Under the pieces are notes generated by a model that was not told where the DNA came from, did not search any database, and saw only the letters and a list, made by a program, of their open reading frames with translations. A stretch of DNA of 64,000 bases from Lachnospiraceae bacterium (GTDB taxonomy: Bacteria; Bacillota; Clostridia; Lachnospirales; Lachnospiraceae), in contig JAGBMJ010000016.1 of assembly GCA_017634975.1 (NCBI GenBank), positions 18,436-82,435 on the forward strand. The letters are read 5' to 3'. Of this stretch, positions 25,959-33,969 are shown piece by piece (the stretch's first letter is position 1; the number at the start of each line of letters is the position of its first letter). Both the position numbers and the translations under genes were made by a program.

Positions 25959-26855
25959 TTATCTCATTTCCAATCCGCCCCATTCAACAACCGTAAATCC
26001 GTTTCTCTCAAAGGTAGCAAATTCCTGCGGGTTCATTTCCACATATTCCTCCGATGCTTTCCACGCCATCATCACACGCAATATACTGTCCGGCTCATTT
26101 CCTGCATCATCTGTCACATGCAATTCATAGTTCTGATTGTAAATATCTTTCGGATCCAATCCGTCAAAATGTATGATGTTATATTCATTATCCTGCATCT
26201 GCGGTAACCAATAGACAATAAATTCGTTGTATTCCTTTGGCGTCAGACCGATCTCCTGCAATGTCTCCCGAAGAAATTCTGCGGTATCGCTTCCCTTCAC
26301 GCAAAATCCCTCATCCGATATCTGTGCTCCGTAATCGGAGGCTTCCCAGAAAATATAGGAATACTCATTACCGCTCTGATCATAAAGTGTGCCGTCCTTA
26401 TCCGCCACCATATCCCAATTGTATGTCTGATCTGTCTGTTCTCCCTGAGGCCACATATACCACATTTCCGATTGATGAAATGTCAGGCTGATATGCGTTT
26501 CCGTGTTATCTTCTTCCGGATATATATAGGTAACCGGTTTATCAGATCCGCTGATCCATATCTGTGGCGCCGAATTATACATTTGATAATTCGCACCTTT
26601 TATTGTATTTCCCGGGCATCCTTGTTCCATAATATCGTATACATTTCCGGCCATATCCTCCGTAACCGAGTTCAGATCCGTCACTTTTTCATTCAGATCC
26701 GACAGCCGTTCCTCGATCTTTCGAGTATTTTGTGTCTGTATGGTAACGCCGGCAACACCGCACGCTACCAGTGTTACAATACCGAGAAGGCGAAGCCGAT
26801 TCCCCTTCTTGATCGCTTTACTCATTTTTTCCAAACTCGAAATCTGTTGATCCAT
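25959..26855 (-). CDS. Membrane-anchored surface protein with a Lachnospiraceae-type extracellular domain
   Basis: 298 residues from the ATG at 26855 (AAGGAG upstream). A membrane span (about 20-42) and a heptad helix (about 45-75, IEERLSDLNEKVTDLNSVTE) lead to an extracellular domain at about 100-298. That domain has KPVTYIYPEED, a DGTLYD/EYSYIFWEAS stretch, FCVKGSDTAEF, FIVYWLPQMQDN and a final FTVVEWGG. I recognise this motif series from uncharacterised secreted proteins of Lachnospiraceae. It has no assigned function that I know of. It is the second gene of the operon behind the operator array. Confidence 0.75.
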   Translation of the reverse strand: MDQQISSLEKMSKAIKKGNRLRLLGIVTLVACGVAGVTIQTQNTRKIEERLSDLNEKVTDLNSVTEDMAGNVYDIMEQGCPGNTIKGANYQMYNSAPQIWISGSDKPVTYIYPEEDNTETHISLTFHQSEMWYMWPQGEQTDQTYNWDMVADKDGTLYDQSGNEYSYIFWEASDYGAQISDEGFCVKGSDTAEFLRETLQEIGLTPKEYNEFIVYWLPQMQDNEYNIIHFDGLDPKDIYNQNYELHVTDDAGNEPDSILRVMMAWKASEEYVEMNPQEFATFERNGFTVVEWGGLEMR

Positions 26856-26892
26856 GTATTCTCTCCTTATCTCACCGGTCTTTCTATACACT

Positions 26893-27147
26893 TCAATCTT
26901 TAAACGCCTTTGTCAGTTTTATCAATACCGGATGTAATACACTCACTCCCCGCATTTTTCCGCTGTCTGCCAAACAAGGGCTCGTTTTTCCATAGACAAA
27001 AGGCTCTGTGGGTGTCGGTGCTAATGTCGGGATCGCAGCCGGCACCTGTTCCGTTTCCGATCCAACATCCATTGCGTCACTCATATTCGCGCACCCTGCC
27101 AGTGTGACACACGTTAGTATCGTTAGTGCAATATTTCGTTTCTTCAT
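26893..27147 (-). CDS. Short putative lipoprotein
   Basis: 84 residues. The signal (ALTILTCVTLAGC) ends in a lipidated Cys at 19. A Pro/Thr-rich linker (IPTLAPTPTEPF) leads to a short tail. The length and the linker suggest a truncated surface protein whose domain has been lost, or a small exposed peptide. AGGAGG lies seven bases before the ATG. It is the first gene after the palindrome array. Confidence 0.6.
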   Translation of the reverse strand: MKKRNIALTILTCVTLAGCANMSDAMDVGSETEQVPAAIPTLAPTPTEPFVYGKTSPCLADSGKMRGVSVLHPVLIKLTKAFKD

Positions 27148-27176
27148 ATCTTTTTCCTCCTGCGATCCGCTTCTTA

Positions 27177-27354
27177 CTCGATAATCGAGAAACTTATTTT
27201 AAAAAAATATCTCGATTATCGAGAATTTATAGTGTTTTAAAACTCGAATATCGAGCATAACCGATTTTAAAAAAACTCGATATTCGAGTTTGGGTTGTTT
27301 TAAAAAATCTCGATATTCGAGATTGATTAAGTTCATTATATCTCGATTATCGAG
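27177..27354. repeat. Six-copy palindromic operator array
   Basis: Thirteen-bp palindromes of consensus CTCGAWWWTCGAG start at 27177, 27211, 27243, 27276, 27309 and 27342, spaced 34, 32, 33, 33 and 33 bp. Four of the five intervals also contain TTTTAAAA. The copy at 27342-27354 lies within the spacer of a TTGACT-16-TATAAT promoter, and the other five fall in the 5' leader. Two copies are identical to the palindrome at the padR promoter. This fits a repressor operator array; CRISPR is excluded because the intervals are similar to one another and AT-rich. Confidence 0.85.
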
Positions 27355-27362
27355 AAAGTCAA
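27335..27362 (-). promoter_or_regulatory. Promoter of the surface-protein operon, overlapped by an operator
   Basis: On the minus strand, TTGACT (27362-27357) and TATAAT (27340-27335) are spaced 16 bp apart. One operator palindrome fills the spacer, so a bound dimer would exclude RNA polymerase. Confidence 0.8.
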
Positions 27363-27410
27363 GATATTATTTTATAATAATCAAAAAGTTTTCAAAGATC
27401 GGGCAGATAC

Positions 27411-27446
27411 GGGGACGGTTCTTTTGTCTGACAAAGAACCGTCCCC
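27411..27446. repeat. REP-like hairpin element (GGGGACGGTTCTT type)
   Basis: GGGGACGGTTCTTTTGTC pairs with GACAAAGAACCGTCCCC. A second element with the same GGGACGGTTCTTGTG core lies at 39213-39290. There is no T tract, so it is not a standard terminator. Short elements of this sequence are scattered in many Firmicutes genomes. Confidence 0.75.
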
Positions 27447-27454
27447 ATTGACAC

Positions 27455-27655
27455 TCATTGCTGAAATGCCAGTTGAGCAAAATTATAAAAGCCCAGGTAC
27501 CAGATATTAAAATCATGTCCGCCGCTCTTTTCCTGCCACATAAAGTTTTCCCCGTCCACGAACTGATCACAGACGGAAGGCAGATTCTTTGCTGCTGCCG
27601 ACGCACTGAAATATGCCACATTATCACCGGTTCCGCAAATCATTTTTTTATTCAT
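27455..27655 (-). pseudogene. C-terminal remnant of an esterase (alpha/beta hydrolase)
   Basis: About 66 codons encode a segment with a CGTGD motif, then KSGGHDFNIWYLGFYNFAQL. This is the end of a putative esterase (EstA/enterochelin-esterase-like) in which the His of GGH is catalytic. The Ser nucleophile half is absent, replaced by an ABC-2 permease gene whose stop overlaps the first ATG of this frame. A REP-like hairpin lies immediately downstream. Probably non-functional. Confidence 0.6.
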
Positions 27656-28479
27656 CAGGAACCGGTGCCGTTATACTTTCTCGCCCCCAGCATCCAGAAT
27701 TTATAACTGAGCCGGAAAAACAGGATCCCCAAAAGCGGTGAAATATAGGACAACACAGGGATCTCATCAGGTCTTAACAGTACCAATGCCGGATAGTATG
27801 CGATAAATGCGATCGGTATCACAAATGTGAAAATGACCTTGAAGATCCCGTCAAAAATGCTCGCCGGATATTTTGCATAGTCTTTAAAACGAAACATCAA
27901 GATCATCACATAGCCGGAGCGTTGGATCCAAAAACAGGTAGCCACTGCGAAATTCATAATAGCGATCATAAACAGCGATGCCGTGAGCAGCAAAAGCAAC
28001 AACTGTGCAATCGTAACCGCACTGACCGGGATCGCCAGATGCATCCAGGCATACCCAAGTACCAGGATCCCGAACGCCAGCTGTCCCAGCCCTTTGACAT
28101 CAAATACTTCTGAAATATAGTAAAAAAAGACGTTGATGGGCCGAAAACAGTATTTGATAAAATCCCCCGATTCCACCGAATAACGCAGGTTCCAGTTGTT
28201 GTCAAACAGGCACTGTAGCGGTGTCAGCGCGATCAGTGAAAACCCGTAAAAGAACAGCATCTCATAATAGTTCCATCCGTTGATGGACGGAAAGTTCTGA
28301 AACAGGATATAGAAAGAGATAAATCCTACGGCATTGGTCATTATCATCCCGAAGGTGGAAATGATAAAATCCGCCCGGTAACTCATCTTGCTTTTCAGAT
28401 CCTGGATCAATACTTTCCGATAGATTCTTGCATAAAAGGCAAGCCCTCTTTTTGTATGCATTCCGATATTCTTACTCAT
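27655..28479 (-). CDS. ABC-2 type exporter permease (second subunit)
   Basis: About 274 residues from the ATG at 28479, which has GGAGG upstream; the longer frame overlaps the preceding gene. Six membrane helices and the segment FYARIYRKVLIQDLKSKMSY, then RADFIISTFGMI, fit the ABC2_membrane_6 (DUF990) family. This family occurs as two different permeases with one ATPase. It forms a complex with the next two genes upstream. The substrate is unknown; relatives are annotated as multidrug or antibiotic exporters, mostly without proof. Confidence 0.85.
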   Translation of the reverse strand: MSKNIGMHTKRGLAFYARIYRKVLIQDLKSKMSYRADFIISTFGMIMTNAVGFISFYILFQNFPSINGWNYYEMLFFYGFSLIALTPLQCLFDNNWNLRYSVESGDFIKYCFRPINVFFYYISEVFDVKGLGQLAFGILVLGYAWMHLAIPVSAVTIAQLLLLLLTASLFMIAIMNFAVATCFWIQRSGYVMILMFRFKDYAKYPASIFDGIFKVIFTFVIPIAFIAYYPALVLLRPDEIPVLSYISPLLGILFFRLSYKFWMLGARKYNGTGS

Positions 28480-28484
28480 ATTCT

Positions 28485-29288
28485 TTAACCTCCGTTGACT
28501 GTGATCCGTTTGACGGAATACTCCCAAAACAGTTTGGATGCAACACATAATCCCACGTACCAGAGCAGCTGCAGACCGAGCATCAGCCACAGACCGGTCT
28601 CCGGTGTATACCCCGGCTTTCTGAGCAGGATATTTAACGGCGCGTCATAGATGCAACGAAACGGCAGACACTCCACGATCCGGCGGAATCTTTCCGGAAA
28701 GAATACCAGCGGGATCGTAGCTCCCGAGAACAGCAACACGACACTCTCTTTAACGATATTGATGCCCCAGGTCGATTCCGTATGCAGACAAATGGTTGCG
28801 ACAAACATATCAATATAGAAATTCACCAGCAGCGCCAGCACCACCGAGATCCCGAAATACAGGAGATTCCAGCCGATCGCTATGGTCCCGCTCGTTATGA
28901 AAAAAACGATGATAAATGTCGGCAGGAATGTGGCAAAAAAAGTCATCACGTTTTTTCCGAAATATTCGAAAAACTTAAGACGCCGGTATTTCAACGGTTT
29001 GAGCAGATCCAGTACGATCGCTCCGGACTGGATCGACCGGCTCATCTCCCACACGATATACATCTCCAGAAAATTAAACAACGCCGTTGCCAGTACCAGG
29101 TAGATGATCGTATCCGAAAAGCTCATCCCGTTTACCGCGTCCGTACCGGCGGAAGCATAGATAGCCTTCCACAGATGATAGATGAGCGTCAGGTAGATCA
29201 GGTTCCCGAAGATCGTAACAAATGTCCCTAGCCTAAAATGCAGTTCCTGTATGATACCGGCTCTTGTTAATGCGATATATTTTTTCAT
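28485..29288 (-). CDS. ABC-2 type exporter permease (first subunit)
   Basis: 267 residues with six membrane helices; the N-terminus (KKYIALTRAGIIQELHFRLG) matches the first subunit type of the DUF990 pair. Its ATG overlaps the ATPase stop by 4 bases, and its stop lies 5 bp before the second permease. The order ATPase-permease-permease is the usual one. Confidence 0.85.
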   Translation of the reverse strand: MKKYIALTRAGIIQELHFRLGTFVTIFGNLIYLTLIYHLWKAIYASAGTDAVNGMSFSDTIIYLVLATALFNFLEMYIVWEMSRSIQSGAIVLDLLKPLKYRRLKFFEYFGKNVMTFFATFLPTFIIVFFITSGTIAIGWNLLYFGISVVLALLVNFYIDMFVATICLHTESTWGINIVKESVVLLFSGATIPLVFFPERFRRIVECLPFRCIYDAPLNILLRKPGYTPETGLWLMLGLQLLWYVGLCVASKLFWEYSVKRITVNGG

Positions 29289-30229
29289 CCGGCCACCCCC
29301 TCGTATATTTTCTTGATCACTTCTTCCGTTGCGATCTCCTCCAGCTTGATATCCAGGATATTTCCCTTCTTCTGGTATTCCGAGATAACACTCATCACAT
29401 CCGTTTCGGATTCATCAATCTGTTCCTCTTCCCAGACATCTCCCGGAAGCCGCAGTTTTAACGTCCGGTAGGATCCGTAATAGGTCTTGAGATGTTCCAT
29501 ATCATTATCGTAGATCATCTTCCCATGGTCGATGATCACGATACGCTCACACAACGCATCCACATCTCCCATATCATGCGTTGTCAGGATCACGGTGGTC
29601 TGTTTTTTTCGATTGAGTTCTTTGATCAGTTCCCGGATCTTCGCTTTCATCGATACGTCCAGTCCTATGGTCGGCTCATCCAGAAATACGATCTGCGGAT
29701 CATGCAGAAATGCTGCCAGGATATCGCTGAGTGTTCTCTGTCCGAGAGACATCTGGCGTACCGTCTTATGCAGCAGCGGTTCCAGATCTACCAGACTCAT
29801 ATATAACTCCATCATCTCGTTGTAATCCGCATCCGATATGAGGTAGATCTCCTTGAGCAGCCGGAAGGATTCGATCAGCGGAAGCGACCACCACAACTGA
29901 CTTCTCTGCCCGAATACCACGCCGATCTTCTCCGCATTCTTCGTCCGGTTTTTATAGGGAATACATCCGTTTACCAGCAGTTCACCGCGTGTGGGTTCCA
30001 GCACTCCGGTCATCATCTTTATGGTTGTGGATTTGCCGGCGCCGTTCGGTCCCAGATATCCTACGATCTGCCCTTTGGGGATTTTGACGGAAATATCGTC
30101 CACGGCAGTGACGGTTCTGTAATCTCTCGAGAACAGATCCAGAAGGCTTCCCTTCAGCCCTTCCCTTCGGTTGAGTACTTTAAACTCCTTTACGATACCG
30201 TTCATTACGATTGCATATTCCTTTTCCAT
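29285..30229 (-). CDS. ABC exporter ATPase
   Basis: 314 residues. Walker A GPNGAGKST (about 58-66), a Q-loop at VVFGQRSQLWW, signature MSLGQR (about 160-165), Walker B IVFLDEPTIGLD (about 181-192) and the switch His in LTTHDMGD are all present. The GQRSQLWW segment is typical of the exporters that pair with ABC2_membrane_6 permeases. The C-terminal 70 residues resemble the regulatory extension of drug exporters. It is first in a three-gene operon and divergent from an AraC-type regulator. Confidence 0.93.
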   Translation of the reverse strand: MEKEYAIVMNGIVKEFKVLNRREGLKGSLLDLFSRDYRTVTAVDDISVKIPKGQIVGYLGPNGAGKSTTIKMMTGVLEPTRGELLVNGCIPYKNRTKNAEKIGVVFGQRSQLWWSLPLIESFRLLKEIYLISDADYNEMMELYMSLVDLEPLLHKTVRQMSLGQRTLSDILAAFLHDPQIVFLDEPTIGLDVSMKAKIRELIKELNRKKQTTVILTTHDMGDVDALCERIVIIDHGKMIYDNDMEHLKTYYGSYRTLKLRLPGDVWEEEQIDESETDVMSVISEYQKKGNILDIKLEEIATEEVIKKIYEGVAG

Positions 30230-30276
30230 ATTTCTGCCCCTCCTGTCTTTTGAAAATATTTTTCTGTCCGCGCGGC

Positions 30277-30305
30277 TTGTATTTTGTGATAAAACGCATT
30301 ATACT
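30277..30305 (+). promoter_or_regulatory. Promoter of the AraC-WYL-GyrI-GNAT cluster
   Basis: TTGTAT and TATACT are spaced 17 bp apart, about 72 bp before the AraC start. Confidence 0.55.
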
Positions 30306-30377
30306 CGTTTTGAAATCAGAAAAATATCAGTAAAATTCCTTGTTTTTATAACAATTTTACAGGAGGCATGAAATATT

Positions 30378-31277
30378 GTGATAAGAGAGTACAGAGGACT
30401 GGTAAGAACCAATGAAGACGGATCCGAGATCGTCAACTATGACGATCCCTCTTTTCCTTCCTACATCTATGACGGATATATCTACGGCGGCTGCACCTGG
30501 GAGAAGGTTCCGCACTTTCACAAAGATGTGGAACTGCTCAGTGTACATTCCTCATGTATGGGCTATTCGGTGAACGGAAGCAGCATCTTTCTGGAAAAAG
30601 GCGACACGATCTTTGTCAATTCCGATCAGCTGCATTATTCCTATGCCCTACCTCCCAGAGAAGCACGCTATATCATCTCCGTTCTGCATCCGCGTATCCT
30701 GTGCTCCAACTACGCAGTGGAGTCCAAGGCCATCATGCCCGTGATCAGTAATAAGAAGATCCCCTACATCCATTTCCGTAACGGAGACCGCGATGCTGCG
30801 GATATCCAGGCTCTGATGTTTGAACTGCACCACAAATCCCTGGGAAATGAATTTCTGATCACCAAAACTTTTTTTGAGATCTGGGAGATCATCCTAAACC
30901 GCTTTAATGAGTCCGGCCGCTTCAGCCAGGACGAAACGGTAAATCAGGATCTGCATAACGAAGTGCTGAAAGCCATGATGAACTATGTCGACAAAAACTA
31001 CATGAACAATATCACGCTGACGGAGATCGCATCGGCCGGCGGCATCAGTAAATCGCTGTGCAATTCCATATTCAATAAATATACGCAGATGACGCCGATC
31101 GAGTATATCATGCACTATCGCACCAGAAAAGTGGCTGATCTGCTGCAGTCCGGCGATCTTTCCATGTCGGAGATCGCAGAGCAGACCGGCTTTTCCAATG
31201 CCAGTTATATGGCCGAAACTTTTAAAAAGTTTTACATGCTCTCTCCTCGCGAATACAAAAAAGCAATGGAACAATAA
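30378..31277 (+). CDS. AraC family transcriptional regulator
   Basis: 299 residues from a GTG at 30378 with AGGAGG at 30361-30366; a nearer ATG at 30368 is out of frame. The N-terminal half is a cupin-type sensing domain (HFHKDVELLSVHSS; ILSNSDQLHYSY-like strands). The last 100 residues hold the two AraC helix-turn-helices (LTEIASAGGISKSLCNSIF and MSEIAEQTGFSNASYMAETF), followed by the conserved YKKAMEQ-type end. It is divergent from the ABC exporter and could control it. Confidence 0.9.
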   Translation: MIREYRGLVRTNEDGSEIVNYDDPSFPSYIYDGYIYGGCTWEKVPHFHKDVELLSVHSSCMGYSVNGSSIFLEKGDTIFVNSDQLHYSYALPPREARYIISVLHPRILCSNYAVESKAIMPVISNKKIPYIHFRNGDRDAADIQALMFELHHKSLGNEFLITKTFFEIWEIILNRFNESGRFSQDETVNQDLHNEVLKAMMNYVDKNYMNNITLTEIASAGGISKSLCNSIFNKYTQMTPIEYIMHYRTRKVADLLQSGDLSMSEIAEQTGFSNASYMAETFKKFYMLSPREYKKAMEQ

Positions 31278-31288
31278 AGGGTGATGCT

Positions 31289-32197
31289 ATGAAAATTGAC
31301 CGACTGATCGGAATCCTGTCCATATTGTTACAAAAAGATAAAGTGACCTGCACGGAGCTGGCGGAAAAATTTGAAGTATCCCGCCGCACGATCCTGCGCG
31401 ATATCGATTCCCTGAATATCGCAGGGATACCCATTGTATCCGAGGCCGGCCAGGGCGGCGGTATCTCGATCATGAACGGCTATAAGGTCGACCGCACACT
31501 CCTTTCTTCGGAAGATATGCAGGCGATCCTTTCCGGCCTGCAGAGCCTCGATAGTATCAGCGGCACCAACCGCTACCGTCAGCTGATGGAGAAACTCTCT
31601 GCCGAAGAATCCGCTTCCGTATATGCCGATAACGATATCATCATCGACTTATCCAGCTGGGACAAATCTCTGGTCTCCGACAAGATCGAACTGATCAAAA
31701 AAGCCATGGAACAGCGACGCGTTATCTCGTTTTGTTATTATTCGCAAAACGGTGAAAGTACGCGCATGATCGAACCATACCATCTGGTCTTCCAGTGGTC
31801 CTCCTGGTATGTCTGGGGATACTGCACCAAACGCAGGGATTACCGCATGTTCAAGCTCACACGTATGACCGATCTGTGTCTTACCGAACAGTCCTGCAAA
31901 GAACGGGATGTTCCGGAATATACCTGTGATAAACTGCGCCATACCAAAGGCGAGATCTCGGCAACGGTGCGTTTTGACAACTCCCTGAAATGGCGGATGA
32001 TCGATGAGTTCGGTGCCGATCTGATCCGATATGATGATGACGGAAAGATTCTGCTGGAACTGTCCTGGGAAGATGCGCCTTCGTTTTACCGCTATATCCT
32101 TTCCTTCGGAGACAATGCAGAGATCATCGCCCCCAAAGAGCTCCGGAACGGCTTTACGGATCTGGTAAAAAAAATATCCGGAAAATATGAAATGTGA
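31289..32197 (+). CDS. HTH/WYL domain transcriptional regulator
   Basis: 302 residues. An HTH_11 winged helix (CTELAEKFEVSRRTILRDID) covers 1-60, and a WYL domain covers about 130-225 (with SWYVWGYCTKRRDYRMFKLT in place of the canonical WYL). A WCX-type C-terminal extension follows. The GGTGATG segment before the ATG acts as the ribosome site. It begins 11 bp after the AraC gene. Confidence 0.9.
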   Translation: MKIDRLIGILSILLQKDKVTCTELAEKFEVSRRTILRDIDSLNIAGIPIVSEAGQGGGISIMNGYKVDRTLLSSEDMQAILSGLQSLDSISGTNRYRQLMEKLSAEESASVYADNDIIIDLSSWDKSLVSDKIELIKKAMEQRRVISFCYYSQNGESTRMIEPYHLVFQWSSWYVWGYCTKRRDYRMFKLTRMTDLCLTEQSCKERDVPEYTCDKLRHTKGEISATVRFDNSLKWRMIDEFGADLIRYDDDGKILLELSWEDAPSFYRYILSFGDNAEIIAPKELRNGFTDLVKKISGKYEM

Positions 32198-32274
32198 CAG
32201 ACTGTTGTCACATTATCTTTTGTATCCTTGGTATATCAAAAAACAAATCAAACAATATACGGAGGATATGATTT

Positions 32275-32724
32275 ATGGATTACGAAATTGTAGAACTGAA
32301 AGAAACGAAGATCGCAGGATTGACCGCACGCACCAACAATACCGCACCGGATATGGGTGCCGTGATCGGCGGGTTGTGGCAGAAATTTTTCTCGGAAAAC
32401 AGATATGCGGCGATCCCCGGCAAGATCACCGGAAAAACCATGGGGATCTATACGGATTACGCCGGCAACGAACACGACGATTACACAGTTATGACCGGCT
32501 GCGCGGTAGAAGGTGATGTTCCGGAAGGCTTTGAAGTGCGTACCTTACCGGCCGGTAAATATGCCAAATTTGTGGTCATCGGCAATATGGTCACTGCCGT
32601 TGGCGAATTCTGGCAGAAACTGTGGCAGCTGCCGTTAGACCGCACTTATGTATTTGACTTCGAAGAATACCAGAACGCCGATCCCGATCACTGCGAAGTA
32701 CACATCTATATTGGGATCAAGTAA
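32275..32724 (+). CDS. GyrI-like effector-binding domain protein
   Basis: 149 residues. MDYEIVELKETKIAGLTART, then GALWQ-like and YTVMTGCAVEG, FEVRTLPAGKYAKF and VHIYIGIK match the AraC effector-binding (GyrI-like, SHS2) fold. There is no DNA-binding domain. Such proteins bind hydrophobic small molecules or hydrolyse cyclopropanoids. GGAGG lies six bases before the ATG. It is cotranscribed with the regulators. Confidence 0.88.
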   Translation: MDYEIVELKETKIAGLTARTNNTAPDMGAVIGGLWQKFFSENRYAAIPGKITGKTMGIYTDYAGNEHDDYTVMTGCAVEGDVPEGFEVRTLPAGKYAKFVVIGNMVTAVGEFWQKLWQLPLDRTYVFDFEEYQNADPDHCEVHIYIGIK

Positions 32725-32748
32725 ATCATTATGATGAGGTAAAACAAA

Positions 32749-33318
32749 ATGCCGAATGTATACGAAAACTGTCCTGTCTTTGAAAACGAAAGGTTTCGGA
32801 TGCGTCTGATCCGAAAGGAAGATGCCGCAGACCTGTTAGAAGTGTACAGCGATAAAAACGCTCTGCCGTTCTTTAACAGCGATAACTGCAAGGGGGATAA
32901 CTTCTATTACCCTACTCTGGAAAAAATGGCAGGTGCCGTTGATTTCTGGATACAGTCCTATATTGACAAATGGTTCGTCCGCTGGACGATCCTCGATAAA
33001 TCCGTTTCCAAAGCCATCGGAACAATCGAAATGTTCCGCCGTTTATCCGACGATGCTTTTAACGAAGTGGGGTTGTTGCGTCTGGATGTGCGCAGCGATT
33101 ATGAGTGTTCGGAGATACTGCAGGAACTGTTTACACTTTGTGTACCGCCCGCTTATGAACTGTTTGACTGCAGTGAAGTCGTTTCCAAGATCCCGCTCTA
33201 TGCGGTGGAACGAGCCGGTGCTGCCGAAAAATATGGTTTCCGGAAATCCGAAGAACTGCTGATCGGCGGTGAAGACCATTACGCTTACAATGGTTATTGG
33301 ACGGTTCGTCGTTCTTAA
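32749..33318 (+). CDS. GNAT family acetyltransferase
   Basis: 189 residues. FENERFRMRLIRKEDAADLL is the opening typical of RimJ/RimL-type GNAT domains. IGTIEMFRR and EVGLLRLDVRSDYE fit beta-4 and beta-5. The acetyl-CoA loop is not canonical, so activity is uncertain. It is the last gene of the cluster and is followed by a terminator. Confidence 0.7.
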   Translation: MPNVYENCPVFENERFRMRLIRKEDAADLLEVYSDKNALPFFNSDNCKGDNFYYPTLEKMAGAVDFWIQSYIDKWFVRWTILDKSVSKAIGTIEMFRRLSDDAFNEVGLLRLDVRSDYECSEILQELFTLCVPPAYELFDCSEVVSKIPLYAVERAGAAEKYGFRKSEELLIGGEDHYAYNGYWTVRRS

Positions 33319-33322
33319 AGTC

Positions 33323-33364
33323 AAAAAAGGAGCGGTAACATCAGTTTTCCGCTCCTTTTTTCTT
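33323..33364 (+). terminator. Terminator after the GNAT gene
   Basis: AAAAAAGGAGCGG and CCGCTCCTTTTTT flank a 13-base loop. The hairpin also encodes the last codons of the convergent CPBP gene. Confidence 0.85.
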
Positions 33365-33967
33365 TTTCCGGATCTCCAGCATCTTTTCGATCTCGTTCTC
33401 TCTGCTGTAATAATATGTCAGATAGATTCCCATTGCAATGACCAGCAACAGATCCACAACCGATGCAAGAGTAATGCCGTGTATGACGAGCCCGCTTTCA
33501 TCCGTCGCCCCCACTTCAGACAACGCAATGATATCGTGTAATGTATGAAGGATCATCCCGGGCAGTATATGCCGCGTGCGCAGAAAGAGCAGGCCAAATG
33601 CCGTCCCCATTGCCATGGCGGAGATCATCTGCATAATGCTTACGTCAATCCCGGCACCGTAAAAGATATTGCCTCCATGCGCCAGTGCAAAGATCACGGT
33701 AGAAATCATCAGTGCCCGGTACAACTGTTTCTTCTCTCTTCGCTTCCGCAGCAATACTGAGATGATCAAAAGACGAAAGATCAGTTCCTCCAAAATCCCC
33801 GCAGCAAAAGATGCATACAGCTTCTCCGTAGACGGAAATGCAAACTCCGCATGCTCCGTAAGTATCCCAAATACAGCTGAAGCGCTCCAATAAACGACAA
33901 ACGCAATGAAAAACCGAAGTATTACGTTCAGAGTATCGGTTATGCGATCCTCTTTCTTACTCTCCAT
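33341..33967 (-). CDS. CPBP family intramembrane metalloprotease
   Basis: 208 residues with six or so membrane segments. EELIFR (about 61-66), ALAHGGN and LHTLHD supply the CPBP Glu and His residues. A basic C-terminus (RKKKKGAEN) is encoded across the terminator hairpin. It begins 3 bp after the DUF362 gene stop. The substrate is unknown. Confidence 0.85.
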   Translation of the reverse strand: MESKKEDRITDTLNVILRFFIAFVVYWSASAVFGILTEHAEFAFPSTEKLYASFAAGILEELIFRLLIISVLLRKRREKKQLYRALMISTVIFALAHGGNIFYGAGIDVSIMQMISAMAMGTAFGLLFLRTRHILPGMILHTLHDIIALSEVGATDESGLVIHGITLASVVDLLLVIAMGIYLTYYYSRENEIEKMLEIRKKKKGAEN

Positions 33968-33969
33968 AT

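Noticed and set aside
27177-27354. CRISPR array
   Set aside because: The repeats are only 13 bp and palindromic, the intervals resemble each other (TTTTAAAA) and no cas genes are near. A promoter overlaps the array.
27411-27446. Intrinsic terminator
   Set aside because: The stem is strong, but no T tract follows on either strand, and a second copy elsewhere indicates a repeat element.
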